DNA of 64,000 nt from Nitrospira sp. LK70 (GTDB taxonomy: Bacteria; Nitrospirota; Nitrospiria; Nitrospirales; Nitrospiraceae): the NCBI GenBank assembly GCA_011090425.1, contig PHGD01000008.1:1-64000 (forward strand). The letters are read 5' to 3'. Every line of letters begins with the position of its first letter. Position 1 is the first letter of the stretch. This document shows positions 26,762 to 34,878 of this stretch, piece by piece. The notes beneath the pieces were generated by a model. It saw only the letters and a list, made by a program, of their open reading frames with translations, did not search any database and was not told the origin of the DNA. A program made the position numbers and the translations under genes.

Positions 26762-27469
26762 CTACGGCTTGCCCGCCGATGTTGCACCGCCTCCGGTGCC
26801 GACGGGAATCGTAGCCCCGTTGATCTGACCGGCTTCATCCGAGGCGAGAAAGAGCAGCGTTTCGGCGATGGACTCAGGCTTCGCCCATGTCGACGGATCG
26901 CTGTGGGGCATACTCGCACGGTTGGCCGGCGTATCAATGGTGGTGGGCAGCACACCATTGACCGTCACGCCCGAGCCTTTCAGTTCAAGCGCCAACAGAC
27001 GGATCAGCGCGAGCAGGCTCGACTTGGCGACGAGATAGGCGGCAGCGCCAGGAAACGGCTCGATCGCCGCCCAAGCAGCCACGTGCAGGATGCGACCGGT
27101 TCCGCGTTCCACCATATGGGGTAAGACCGCTTTCGACAACAGGAACGCCGACGTCACGTTCATGGTCAACATCCGCTGCCACAGCGACACATCGGTCTCC
27201 ACGACGCGCCCCATGGCAAAGCCTCCGACCAAGTTCACCAACACATCGAGACGGCCCGCCGTGCGTATCACGTCATCCACCAGACGACGGACGGCCGCGT
27301 CATCGGTGACATCGGCCTTCATCGCCTTCCCTGCCGCCACCTGTTCCGGCGGCGGATTGCGGTCTGCGGTAATGACCCGCGCGCCCGATCGCGCAAAGAC
27401 CGGCGTGACCGTCCCACCCAGCGCGCCGGTTCCTCCGGCAATCAATACGACTGCTCCCTTTAATGGCAT
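26762..27469 (-). CDS. SDR-family oxidoreductase lacking the catalytic Ser
   Basis: A 235-residue short-chain dehydrogenase/reductase. The Rossmann loop is GGTGALGG (residues 12-19), the NxxG-like segment is NLVGG, and the active-site YxxxK is Y145-LVA-K149. The structural Asn is N104. The position 13 residues before Tyr, normally Ser, is A132 (HVAAWAA), so the usual Ser-Tyr-Lys triad is incomplete. Such proteins may have lost or changed activity. The substrate is unknown. AGGGAACAGGCCT precedes the ATG. It follows the NTF2-like gene by about 92 bases on the same strand. Confidence 0.83.
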   Translation of the reverse strand: MPLKGAVVLIAGGTGALGGTVTPVFARSGARVITADRNPPPEQVAAGKAMKADVTDDAAVRRLVDDVIRTAGRLDVLVNLVGGFAMGRVVETDVSLWQRMLTMNVTSAFLLSKAVLPHMVERGTGRILHVAAWAAIEPFPGAAAYLVAKSSLLALIRLLALELKGSGVTVNGVLPTTIDTPANRASMPHSDPSTWAKPESIAETLLFLASDEAGQINGATIPVGTGGGATSAGKP

Positions 27470-27561
27470 AGGCCTGTTCCCTTTGGGGTGGCGCCTCTCG
27501 GCTCGTTATCGAGCTGATGAGCCTTGCGCCCACTCGTTGGACATAGATCCCGCTTGGCGCT

Positions 27562-27933
27562 TTATCGCTTTGCGCCGGTGTCGTAATAAAATCGCTCGTG
27601 GACGATCTTGCCGTTTTTCCACTTCGCGACGGACACTTGCTCCATATGAACCGGCTGTCCGCTGGTCGCGATGAAATCCATCGTACATTCATAGAACGTG
27701 ACGTTGTCACCCGTGCCGCTGGCTTTCACGTCAAAACCCTTCCATTCCTTCACCCCGCTCAGGAACTGCTTTTCCCGCTCGATGTTGGGGGCTAACCCCT
27801 TCGTCGGAGGATTCGCGTTGTCTTGCATCACCGTATCCTTGTCGTAGAACTCGTTCATCGCCTCGACGATCTTGCCCTGGCGGACATAGCCAAACATATC
27901 GTTCAGCCGTTGTTGCAGATTGTGATCGCTCAT
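27562..27933 (-). CDS. NTF2/SnoaL-like small protein
   Basis: A 123-residue protein with the NTF2/SnoaL-like alpha+beta cone pattern: an N-terminal helix LQQRLNDMFGYVRQGKIVEAM, NEFYDKDTVMQDN, then strands FYECTMDFIATSG and VSVAKWKNGKIVHERFYYD. Such folds are used by many small hydrolases, isomerases and binding proteins; no specific activity can be assigned. Its ATG overlaps the stop of the VOC gene (ATGA), and GGAG lies upstream, so the two are coupled and probably act together. Confidence 0.75.
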   Translation of the reverse strand: MSDHNLQQRLNDMFGYVRQGKIVEAMNEFYDKDTVMQDNANPPTKGLAPNIEREKQFLSGVKEWKGFDVKASGTGDNVTFYECTMDFIATSGQPVHMEQVSVAKWKNGKIVHERFYYDTGAKR

Positions 27934-28367
27934 TGTCGAACTCCTTTCATGTGTTTTTTTGATGTGAACATAATCCCGGCTTTCTGCACCTCTTGATAGG
28001 GCAGCAGCCAGACCAACGACTCATCGCTCAGGTCCCCAACCTGAATCCGGTTTCCCCAAGGATCTCGAAAGTCGCAGCGAAAATCAGGATGGAGCTTCAG
28101 CTTGTACTTCTTTGTCAGTTTCCGACGGACTTCCTTGATCTGTTCTGCGTCGCGCACTATGAGCCCGAAATGCTTCGTGCGATCGGGCTGCAACTCCTCC
28201 ACTTCGAAAATCGCCATGAACTGATGCTCGCCGAGCTTGCACCAGGCTGCTCCTTCCCCGCCCCGTAACATCTTGAGCCCGAATACATCCTGATAAAACT
28301 TCACCCCTTTCTTGGCATCGGGGACCTCGATCACCACATGGTTGCATCCGTAGACTTGGACGGACAT
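27930..28367 (-). CDS. VOC-family (glyoxalase/dioxygenase fold) protein
   Basis: A 145-residue vicinal-oxygen-chelate domain protein. It starts VYGCNHVVIEVPDAKKGVKF, with YQDVFGLKML, LGEHQFMAIFEVEEL and CDFRDPWGNRIQVGDLSDES, which are the betaalphabetabetabeta units with the DPxGN turn. Likely metal ligands are H10 and residues in the GEHQ and EE segments, but a full ligand set cannot be confirmed by eye. Members act in glyoxal detoxification, fosfomycin resistance or ring cleavage. GGAGGTGATCC precedes the ATG. It is translationally coupled to the downstream NTF2-like gene. Confidence 0.8.
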   Translation of the reverse strand: MSVQVYGCNHVVIEVPDAKKGVKFYQDVFGLKMLRGGEGAAWCKLGEHQFMAIFEVEELQPDRTKHFGLIVRDAEQIKEVRRKLTKKYKLKLHPDFRCDFRDPWGNRIQVGDLSDESLVWLLPYQEVQKAGIMFTSKKHMKGVRQ

Positions 28368-28384
28368 GGATCACCTCCTGCTGA

Positions 28385-29068
28385 TTAGGAGTCGGCAGCG
28401 GTAGATAGGTTGGGCCGAACTTTCTCTAGGGCAGCGACGAAGACTTCAACAGGCTGCGCGCCAGAGATTCCAAGGGCCTTATCGATCACAAAGTAGGGCA
28501 CTCCGCGAATGCCTAATCCATGACCGACCGCTTCTTCAGCCCTGACCTCCGTGGTTCCCTCTTCGGTGTCGAAAAACCGATCCGCTCTTAATCCTGCTCG
28601 ATCGGCCAACTCTACCAGTATCGACTGAGAACCGATATCGGAACCCTCTTCGAAATAGGCTTTGAACAACGATTCCACCACCACGTCCTGGCAACCTTGC
28701 TGTTCTGCATACCAAATCAACCGATGAGCCAAGAAGGTGTTCGGTGTCCTGGCGATCTTCTCGAAAGCAAACGAGATCCGCTCGGCTTTCCCTGCTTCAA
28801 GCAAACGCTGCTCCATTTCCCTAAACCTATCCAGACTGCCGAACTTGGTTTCCAGATAGACCGTGCGATCCATCCCGTGCTTCGGCATCGTAGGATTCAA
28901 CTGAAACGGTCTCCAGTTCACTTCCACACAAGAGTCATCACGCCATTCCCTGAGCGCCCGTTCGAGCCGCCGCTTGCCGACGTAGCACCAAGGACAGACG
29001 ACATCCGAATAGACGTCGATGTGGAGTTTGATGTGGAGTTTTGGGTCAAGCTCAATCATCAAAGTCAT
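28385..29068 (-). CDS. DsbA-family (FrnE-like) thiol oxidoreductase
   Basis: A 227-residue cytosolic DsbA-family protein. It begins near KLHIDVYSDVVCPWCYVGKR, giving the active-site C25-P-W-C28. The inserted helical domain includes FAFEKIARTPNTFLAHRLIW, and the thioredoxin fold resumes with GIRGVPYFVIDKALGISGAQ, whose cis-Pro loop (GVPYFV) is typical. FrnE-like proteins act in disulfide/redox reactions. The start at 29068 is preferred because it lies just after the DUF5069 stop. An alternative at 29104 would overlap that gene by 32 bases. Confidence 0.85.
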   Translation of the reverse strand: MTLMIELDPKLHIKLHIDVYSDVVCPWCYVGKRRLERALREWRDDSCVEVNWRPFQLNPTMPKHGMDRTVYLETKFGSLDRFREMEQRLLEAGKAERISFAFEKIARTPNTFLAHRLIWYAEQQGCQDVVVESLFKAYFEEGSDIGSQSILVELADRAGLRADRFFDTEEGTTEVRAEEAVGHGLGIRGVPYFVIDKALGISGAQPVEVFVAALEKVRPNLSTAADS

Positions 29069-29072
29069 GCTT

Positions 29073-29534
29073 TCAGTATCGCTTTTCTTCCAGATCGTAC
29101 ACATCGAACCATACGTAAACCGGACGGTCCTTCGGCACGAACCTCGGAATGTATTCCTCCAGGTACTGTTGTGCCTGGAGACTCATGTCGCTCAACCGCA
29201 TGTCACGCATCGTATTATTCCATTTCAACACCTCATCCGCGTCCTTGATCTTGGATGCCCCCTCGATCCACGTCGCGAGCTCCTCGTCGTTCGCTCCCGT
29301 CGCGACGACATCTTTGAACTGTTCGGGCGTGATCCCGGTGAATGCAAACCACTGGCTCGCCAGCGAACAGGGCCAATAGCTGTACTCGCCGTTCATGCCC
29401 AGCAAGAACGCCCGGCATTTATCCGCGCAACGAGCCGCAATCACATAACCGCTCAGCTTCTCTCGCGGACTTCGCGGGTAGCCTTCTCGGAGGTCTTTGG
29501 CCAACTTTCTCACTTTGTCGAGGTCCGTCTTCAT
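29073..29534 (-). CDS. DUF5069-family protein
   Basis: A 153-residue protein with the DUF5069 layout: an opening LREGYPRSPREKLSGYVIAARCADKCRAFL, then NGEYSYWPCSL and a C-terminal helix-strand part ending in FVPKDRPVYVWFDVYDLEE. Function is not established for the family. The start at 29534 is preceded by TTAGGGAGATCACC; a longer frame to 29570 adds 12 residues without support. Its stop is 4 bases from the downstream DsbA-like start, and 39 bases separate it from the NmrA-like gene upstream, so the three form one transcription unit. Confidence 0.8.
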   Translation of the reverse strand: MKTDLDKVRKLAKDLREGYPRSPREKLSGYVIAARCADKCRAFLLGMNGEYSYWPCSLASQWFAFTGITPEQFKDVVATGANDEELATWIEGASKIKDADEVLKWNNTMRDMRLSDMSLQAQQYLEEYIPRFVPKDRPVYVWFDVYDLEEKRY

Positions 29535-29573
29535 GGTGATCTCCCTAATGTCCTGCGCATGCTCGCGCAACGT

Positions 29574-30440
29574 TCATCCGGCCTTCACGAGCCCGTTCAA
29601 GGCCTCGGCCAGCGTAATTCGACCCCGAATCACCGACGCAGGATGTTCATAGTGAATCGTGCCGGTCGAGAAGGCGGCATACATCTCTTCGAAAAGCCTT
29701 GCCGCCTCCTCCGAAAACCCAAACGACTTGAACGTCGGAACAACGGCACTCAGTGGCGTATGTTGAGGTGTTACCGTTTTCCCCAAGATCTGGCCTAGCG
29801 CTGAAGCAACCTCATCGGGGCTGTACTCTGCCGGACCTGCCATTTCCACGATCTGTTTGTCTCGTCCGCCGGCGATCAATTGCTCCGCTGCGATCCTGCC
29901 GACATCCTTGGTTGAAATCATGGGAACCTTGGCCTGCGGCGCGATGAACGTCGGCAGAACTCCCTCTGCCTTCGCCGCGCCGATCACCAGCGCCCAGTTG
30001 TCCATGAAATAGCATGGACGAAGGATGGTCAGGCGCTTGGCAGCACGGCCAAGAGCCTGTTCGCCATAAGTCGCGGCTCTGATCGGGCCCGTCGCTCCAG
30101 TAATATGTCCGCCGGCCGACGACAAAAAGACCACATGCTCAACCCCACTCTTCTGAACGGCCTCTGCAGCGCGATCCATCCGGGCTCGTTGATCCGCCAA
30201 CCATGTCTCGGCGCCATAATTCGGCGGCACCAACAAATAGACCCCTTTCGCTCCTTCAAACGCCTTCGTCAACGCCGGCACATCGTCGAACGACCCCATC
30301 GCGACATCCGCGCCTTTCGCGTTCCACGCCGCCCCCTTGTCAGCTGAACGAACAATGACCCGAACCGGCTGTTTCTTACTCAATAACGTCTCCACGACTG
30401 CAGATCCAGTTTTCCCAGTAGCCCCTACGACAACAAACAT
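29574..30440 (-). CDS. NmrA-like NAD(P)-binding protein
   Basis: A 288-residue atypical SDR of the NmrA/HSCARG type. The nucleotide loop GATGKTG (6-12) opens the protein, and later segments ILRPCYFMDNWA and MISTKDVGRIAAEQL are typical of the family. Such proteins bind NAD(P) and often act as redox sensors rather than enzymes, though some are quinone reductases. The start at 30440 is chosen because GGAGGGGAGAT lies upstream; the frame extends to 30512 without a better start. It is first in the run down to the SDR gene. Confidence 0.8.
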   Translation of the reverse strand: MFVVVGATGKTGSAVVETLLSKKQPVRVIVRSADKGAAWNAKGADVAMGSFDDVPALTKAFEGAKGVYLLVPPNYGAETWLADQRARMDRAAEAVQKSGVEHVVFLSSAGGHITGATGPIRAATYGEQALGRAAKRLTILRPCYFMDNWALVIGAAKAEGVLPTFIAPQAKVPMISTKDVGRIAAEQLIAGGRDKQIVEMAGPAEYSPDEVASALGQILGKTVTPQHTPLSAVVPTFKSFGFSEEAARLFEEMYAAFSTGTIHYEHPASVIRGRITLAEALNGLVKAG

Positions 30441-30953
30441 GTTGAGATCTCCCCTCCTATTCTGAACGGCTCTATCCTTAGTTTTGCCTTGGTTCTTGGT
30501 TTCAGCCTGCATTCAGACGTCATAGACTCTCCCGCTTATGCACATCAGGCTCTCTGCTCCATCGCTGAGTCACTAATCATCCAGACTCAGCAACTTCTGT
30601 TCCCCAGAAAGTGAAATCGAACTTGGCCCTTCGATCATCTTGAAACTAGGAGGGAGAAGTTGGGTAGAACGCAGGATTGCAGAAAGAGAACGTGCCTAAG
30701 GAGGTGCCGAAGTAGTGGCACGATGCCGAATGATCGGCTCCTCCATGCTGGGTCTCTTGAGCTCTTAGTTAAGAAAGACGTCTCAGATTTGGCTCGATTT
30801 CCACAGGCATGAACGACTTTTCATGATTTCTTCATGATTTCTTCATGATGTCTGCATTATGATCCCTTCATGAATAATTCATCAGATTTGCAAAAAACAC
30901 TACCGTCCAACTCATGTCACACGCTCAATCCAGAAATGAAAGGTGATCCAGAC
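30441..30953. other. intergenic, 513 bases, divergent promoter region
   Basis: It lies between the minus-strand NmrA-like gene and the plus-strand lipoprotein gene, so it must hold two promoters. Near 30820 there are three tandem 11-bp repeats followed by a -10-like TATGAT (30858-30863), listed separately. An open frame from 30870 to 30953 in front of the lipoprotein start is probably untranslated leader. Nothing else is recognised. Confidence 0.5.
30820..30863 (+). promoter_or_regulatory. three tandem 11-bp repeats before a -10-like box
   Basis: TTCATGATTTC (30820), TTCATGATTTC (30831) and TTCATGATGTC (30842) repeat with an exact 11-base period. TATGAT follows at 30858 and no -35 hexamer is needed if an activator binds the repeats. 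The pattern is like OmpR/PhoB-family binding sites, where direct repeats one helical turn apart replace the -35. The family of regulator is inferred. Confidence 0.55.
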
Positions 30954-31859
30954 ATGCAGCCACGCAAGGACTACGGCAGCCGCTTGGGTTCTTTGATCTC
31001 GTTGACTGGCTTCACATTGGTTCTGAATGCCTGTGGATTGCATCAGGCGGTCCTGCTTGAGCTGGAGCAACAAGACCGTCTTGCTCCACAGAAACACCGC
31101 GAGAAAACTTTAGCTGAAATCAAGCAGAAAGAGCAAGCAGCTCTTGTGGCTCAGAAACCTATTAGCGCAGGCGATACAATTCCCCAATTGTACGCGCAGG
31201 CGCTCCTCCAAGGCAGATGGGAAGGCGGTGCCTGTAGTGAACGAGCGACCATTGAGATCGAGCTTGCCACCGCCGATCATGAAGCTCCTTTCAGTCTGTA
31301 TGTTGAGCCGGCCGATGTCGTCGGAACGTTCAGAGCGTTGGACCACTCAGTACCGACACGACCACGAATAATCGAAACGGGACTCAAGGGAACCTTCGAT
31401 TATCAGAAGGGAGTTCTCCGTATGGAGGCTACCCCAAGACCCATCATTCCAACGACAGAGGAGGCGGAAGAAGAATACCGCCTACGGGACCATGCAGCAG
31501 TGGAGATGAACCTTGTCTCGGAAGAGCTGCAGTACGGTTCACGTGGACCTTGGGGTATTGAGAATGTAGAGCAAGCGGAAAGGAACAAGAAGGCGTTGGG
31601 GGAACTTAAGATGCGGGAGGCTCTCAGGCGGACGGCGAAGGCAGAGGAATATGCAGCAAAGGTCGCCGCGGCCAAAGCTGAACTCGTCCCGTTCCAATTC
31701 TCCATTGCACGAGATTGGGAAGGAAAGGGTTGGGCAGGCACCATTGATGGCCCACACTTCAAAGGGTGTGAACTTCGTCTTGCGAGCAAACAAGGAATTA
31801 CAACCGACAAATTGCCACCGATACAGATGGCACTGCACGGAGCCAAGCATCAGAATTAG
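30954..31859 (+). CDS. unrecognised lipoprotein with coiled-coil segment
   Basis: A 301-residue lipoprotein not matched to a known family. The ATG at 30954 follows AAAGGTGATCCAGAC. The signal peptide ends in a lipobox (SLTGFTLVLNAC-G). After it, helical charged segments (LELEQQDRLAPQKHREKTLAEIKQ) lead to a region with the pattern LQGRWEGGACSERATIEIEL and SLYVEPADVVGTFRALDH, and a second helical stretch rich in Ala, Lys and Arg lies at about residues 215-250 (ERNKKALGELKMREALRRTA). The C-terminus has WEGKGWAGTIDGPHFKGCEL. The GACSE/GCEL Cys pair may be disulfide-linked. It is transcribed from the repeat-containing region upstream. Confidence 0.65.
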   Translation: MQPRKDYGSRLGSLISLTGFTLVLNACGLHQAVLLELEQQDRLAPQKHREKTLAEIKQKEQAALVAQKPISAGDTIPQLYAQALLQGRWEGGACSERATIEIELATADHEAPFSLYVEPADVVGTFRALDHSVPTRPRIIETGLKGTFDYQKGVLRMEATPRPIIPTTEEAEEEYRLRDHAAVEMNLVSEELQYGSRGPWGIENVEQAERNKKALGELKMREALRRTAKAEEYAAKVAAAKAELVPFQFSIARDWEGKGWAGTIDGPHFKGCELRLASKQGITTDKLPPIQMALHGAKHQN

Positions 31860-32217
31860 GTTGAAACTGTCGCGTCCCAAGGCCATCGGCTCAATAGTAC
31901 CCCAAAGGATATCAAGAAGAAGATTACTTCATCCCGGTCGGCTATGTCGAAGGCAAGCGGCGGGGACACATTTGAGAATTGCGATTGTCCGTCTCATCTT
32001 TTAGGATATGCGGCATAGGAGACGGAGCACCATGGCTGCCTGACTGATCTGCCGTACGGCCTGCTGAACTCTCTCTTCTACCTACTCGAACTTGGTTTGA
32101 AACACTCCGATGGTGCTCTCAGGATGGCTACTGATGTAAGGAGCGCGAACTCCCGGCGCATCGTACCGAGGCTGACTTCTTCGCCGCGGCCTCCGTGGTA
32201 AAGGGGAGAAGCGAATT
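31860..32217. other. intergenic, 358 bases, no gene seen
   Basis: It separates the lipoprotein gene from the porin gene. A 25-codon stretch at 31898-31975 (with no start codon, ended by TGA) has protein-like composition, but nothing more can be said. It should hold the porin promoter; no clear hexamers were found. Confidence 0.4.
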
Positions 32218-33501
32218 GTGCTGCATCGATCCAGGAACTACGGCGTGTTCCGTCACTCAAGCCTAGCCTTCGTTGCTCTGATTCTTCTCTTTGGATCGTT
32301 CCTCGTCACAGATGCAGGGGCCGAAGAAAAACCAAGGCCTGGTCTTTATGAGTTCGAGCCCATTCCCAGAGTAGCAGAGAAGGCAACAGTGCGGCGGCTG
32401 CTGTCGGAAGTTATGAAGATCCGGTTCAACGGCTATTTCCAAGTCTCCTATACGCAGAACTTCAACGACCCGTCCGACGATGTCAATCAACTCCGCGTTT
32501 TCGACGTCAACTCCAATAGCTTTCGGGCAAACGTGATCCAGGCTGCGATAGATCGACAAGCGAAACCCGGTGATTCCGCTCTCGATCGGTTCGGCTTTCG
32601 CGTTAAATTCAACGCGGGGCAAGATGCGGATTACATGGGCGGACTGAATCTGAATCCATTCGCGGGCTTCCAGGAATTCTATGTCCAATATCTCGCTCCG
32701 GTGGGTCGTGGGCTTGACCTGCAAATCGGGCAATTTAACGCTCTGGTCGGCTACGAACAGGTGGGGAACCCGTACAGCCCGAATTACTCACGGTCCTATC
32801 TGTATATGGGGCAGCCCTTCACGACAGGCGGCATCTCCGCTACGTACGAGTTCAACGAACAGGTCGTCCTGTCGGTCAGGGCGATTTCGTTTATCAACGC
32901 GGTTCAAGCGAATACCCAGCACGAGCCAATGGTGGAGTCGCTGTTGATGCTCTTTCCATCTGAAAAGGTGAGACTCATGCTCTATGGGTTGGCCGGGCCG
33001 AGGGCTGGTGCGCCGGGCACGCCGGGAGGGACGCTCCTGCTGGGAGGCGGATATGCGAGTTGGCAGTTCGCCGCGGAGACCTGGGCGGTCATTGAAGCGT
33101 ACTATGCTAATCAGGCCAACAGCAGCCTGATCAGCTCTGGGAAAAATGCACGCTGGCAGGGGGTGGCAGCCTATCTGTTTCATGACTTCACGAAAGAATG
33201 GGGTGTCCGTTTACGCGGAGAGATCTTCGAAGACCAGGGAGGCTTGGTGATGTGTCAGGGTACGACGGCCTATCAACCAAAAGCCAACGTGTGCTTCGGT
33301 GCCACATCAACACAAGCTGCGCCGGCCGTCGCCCAGACCCTGTGGGAAGTTACCGCCACGCTTGAGTACAGGCCGTTTTCATCGTTGAAGACAAGACTTG
33401 AATACCGCTATGACAAGTCCAATCAGAATGTCTTTCAACTCGGCGACCGAGCGACGAGCTACCAGCCGACCCTTTCGTTCGATGTTGTGTATATCTTCTG
33501 A
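32218..33501 (+). CDS. outer-membrane beta-barrel porin (BBP2/OmpL-like)
   Basis: A 427-residue outer-membrane protein with an N-terminal signal peptide (RHSSLAFVALILLFGSFLVT, cleavage near AGA-EE). The body shows alternating amphipathic strands with aromatic girdles (FNGYFQVSYTQNF, VGYEQVGNPYSPNYSRSYLY, VTATLEYRPFSSLKTRLEYR) and a C-terminal Phe, as expected for BAM-assembled barrels. The best family guess is the putative beta-barrel porin-2 type. Start is GTG at 32218, with GGGGAGAAG upstream; there is no earlier ATG in frame. Two Cys residues (VMCQGTT and NVCFG) could form a disulfide in a loop. Confidence 0.82.
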   Translation: MLHRSRNYGVFRHSSLAFVALILLFGSFLVTDAGAEEKPRPGLYEFEPIPRVAEKATVRRLLSEVMKIRFNGYFQVSYTQNFNDPSDDVNQLRVFDVNSNSFRANVIQAAIDRQAKPGDSALDRFGFRVKFNAGQDADYMGGLNLNPFAGFQEFYVQYLAPVGRGLDLQIGQFNALVGYEQVGNPYSPNYSRSYLYMGQPFTTGGISATYEFNEQVVLSVRAISFINAVQANTQHEPMVESLLMLFPSEKVRLMLYGLAGPRAGAPGTPGGTLLLGGGYASWQFAAETWAVIEAYYANQANSSLISSGKNARWQGVAAYLFHDFTKEWGVRLRGEIFEDQGGLVMCQGTTAYQPKANVCFGATSTQAAPAVAQTLWEVTATLEYRPFSSLKTRLEYRYDKSNQNVFQLGDRATSYQPTLSFDVVYIF

Positions 33502-33735
33502 TCGACCGACAGATCGACCTGTTACTGTGGCTCATGTTTGTAAGGATCGTCGATCAATCAGCGCCGGCTTTGAAACTGACTATTCGTTTTCTTGATCTGA
33601 TTCGACAGTGACTGAGTGATTGCATCACGACCGATTCTTTGCCATATACTCCCAACCGTTGACCTTGTGGCCTTACTCAGTTATAGACCCTTCGCCATCG
33701 CATCGGCAGAAGGCGGCTCCCCTGCTGAGAGCTCC

Positions 33736-34878
33736 CTAGTCCAGAGTCTGGCGGTACCGTTTCACGCCGATCGCCAAGGCGACGACAGCAAAGAGAGCGA
33801 TCTGCCACAACTGGAGCACAATCTCTTCCGGCCCATTCCCTTTGAGCATGATGCCCCGCACGATTCTCAGAAAGTGCGTCAGTGGCAGCAGTTCTCCGAT
33901 CATTTGTGCCCACTGCGGCATCCCGCGGAACGGGAACATGAACCCCGAGAGCAACAGCGACGGCAAAAAGAAAAAGAACGAGAGCTGCACGGCCTGCAAC
34001 TGGTTCTGCGCCATGGTGGAAAAGGTGATTCCCATCGCCAGGTTGGCTGTAATGAAAACCAACGCGGCGAGGAACAACATGGGGACGCTGCCGTAGAGGG
34101 GCACCTTGAAAAGCAGGTGAGCCGCCAGGAGAATGAGCGCCACTTGGACATAGCCCACGAGAATATAGGGAAGCACCTTGCCGATCATGACCTCGAACGG
34201 CCTTGTCGGCATCGAGAGCAGATTTTCCATGGTGCCGCGTTCGCGCTCACGTGTAATTGCCAAGCCGGTGATCATCACCATCGTCATGGTCAGCACCACG
34301 CCCATCAAGCCAGGCACGATGTTGTATTGTGTGATGGCCTCGGGGTTGTATCGCGCGTGGATACGCAAATCGATCGGCTCGTCACCTTGAGACAGAAAGG
34401 CCAAAGGCCCCTTGAAATCTTGCCTGAGCGCCGTCCCAGCCAACAGGCGCAGCGAGCCGATAGCATTGCTGGTTGCCGCCGGATCTGTGGCATCGGCCTC
34501 GACAAGGATAGTCGGTCGCTCGCCGCGGACTACGTCACGCGAAAAGTTTGGCGGAATATTGATCACGAACTGCACGTCGCCCCGCGCGAGGACCTCCTTC
34601 GCTTCCTGCTCGCTCGTCACCTGCCGGGTGAATTCGAAGTAGTCGCTGTTCCGTATCGCCTGGAGGACGGTTCGTCCGTGAGGACCGTAATCGGCGAGAA
34701 GCACCGCCGTCGGCAAGCGCTTCGGGTCCGCGTTGATGGCAAAGCCGAAGAGGATGAGTTGGATCAACGGGATGCCGATCATCATCCCGAATGTGACCCG
34801 GTCTCGTCGCATCTGAATGAACTCCTTGACCACGATGGCCCAAAAACGGGAGGGAGAAAATGTCCATCGCAGGTTCAT
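33736..34878 (-). CDS. ABC-2-type exporter permease
   Basis: A 380-residue permease of the YbhR/YhhJ type. One N-terminal helix (FGMMIGIPLIQLILFGFAIN) is followed by a large extracytoplasmic domain (about 60-190), then five helices, with the GLAITRERERGTMENLLSMP coupling segment, a conserved feature of ABC-2 permeases. It pairs with the ATPase next door; only one permease gene is present, so it would act as a homodimer. Its ATG overlaps the ATPase stop (ATGA). It may export drugs or lipophilic compounds; substrate unknown. It is the last gene of the TetR-regulated operon. Confidence 0.9.
   Translation of the reverse strand: MNLRWTFSPSRFWAIVVKEFIQMRRDRVTFGMMIGIPLIQLILFGFAINADPKRLPTAVLLADYGPHGRTVLQAIRNSDYFEFTRQVTSEQEAKEVLARGDVQFVINIPPNFSRDVVRGERPTILVEADATDPAATSNAIGSLRLLAGTALRQDFKGPLAFLSQGDEPIDLRIHARYNPEAITQYNIVPGLMGVVLTMTMVMITGLAITRERERGTMENLLSMPTRPFEVMIGKVLPYILVGYVQVALILLAAHLLFKVPLYGSVPMLFLAALVFITANLAMGITFSTMAQNQLQAVQLSFFFFLPSLLLSGFMFPFRGMPQWAQMIGELLPLTHFLRIVRGIMLKGNGPEEIVLQLWQIALFAVVALAIGVKRYRQTLD

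Noticed and set aside
30705-30745. TGGCAC-like sigma-54 site at about 30717
   Set aside because: The -24 part fits but the -12 TTGC is absent (CGAA at that position).
31898-31975. 25-codon protein-like stretch between the lipoprotein and porin genes
   Set aside because: It has no start codon, is directly preceded by a stop in frame and is too short to match any family; it may be a gene remnant or chance.
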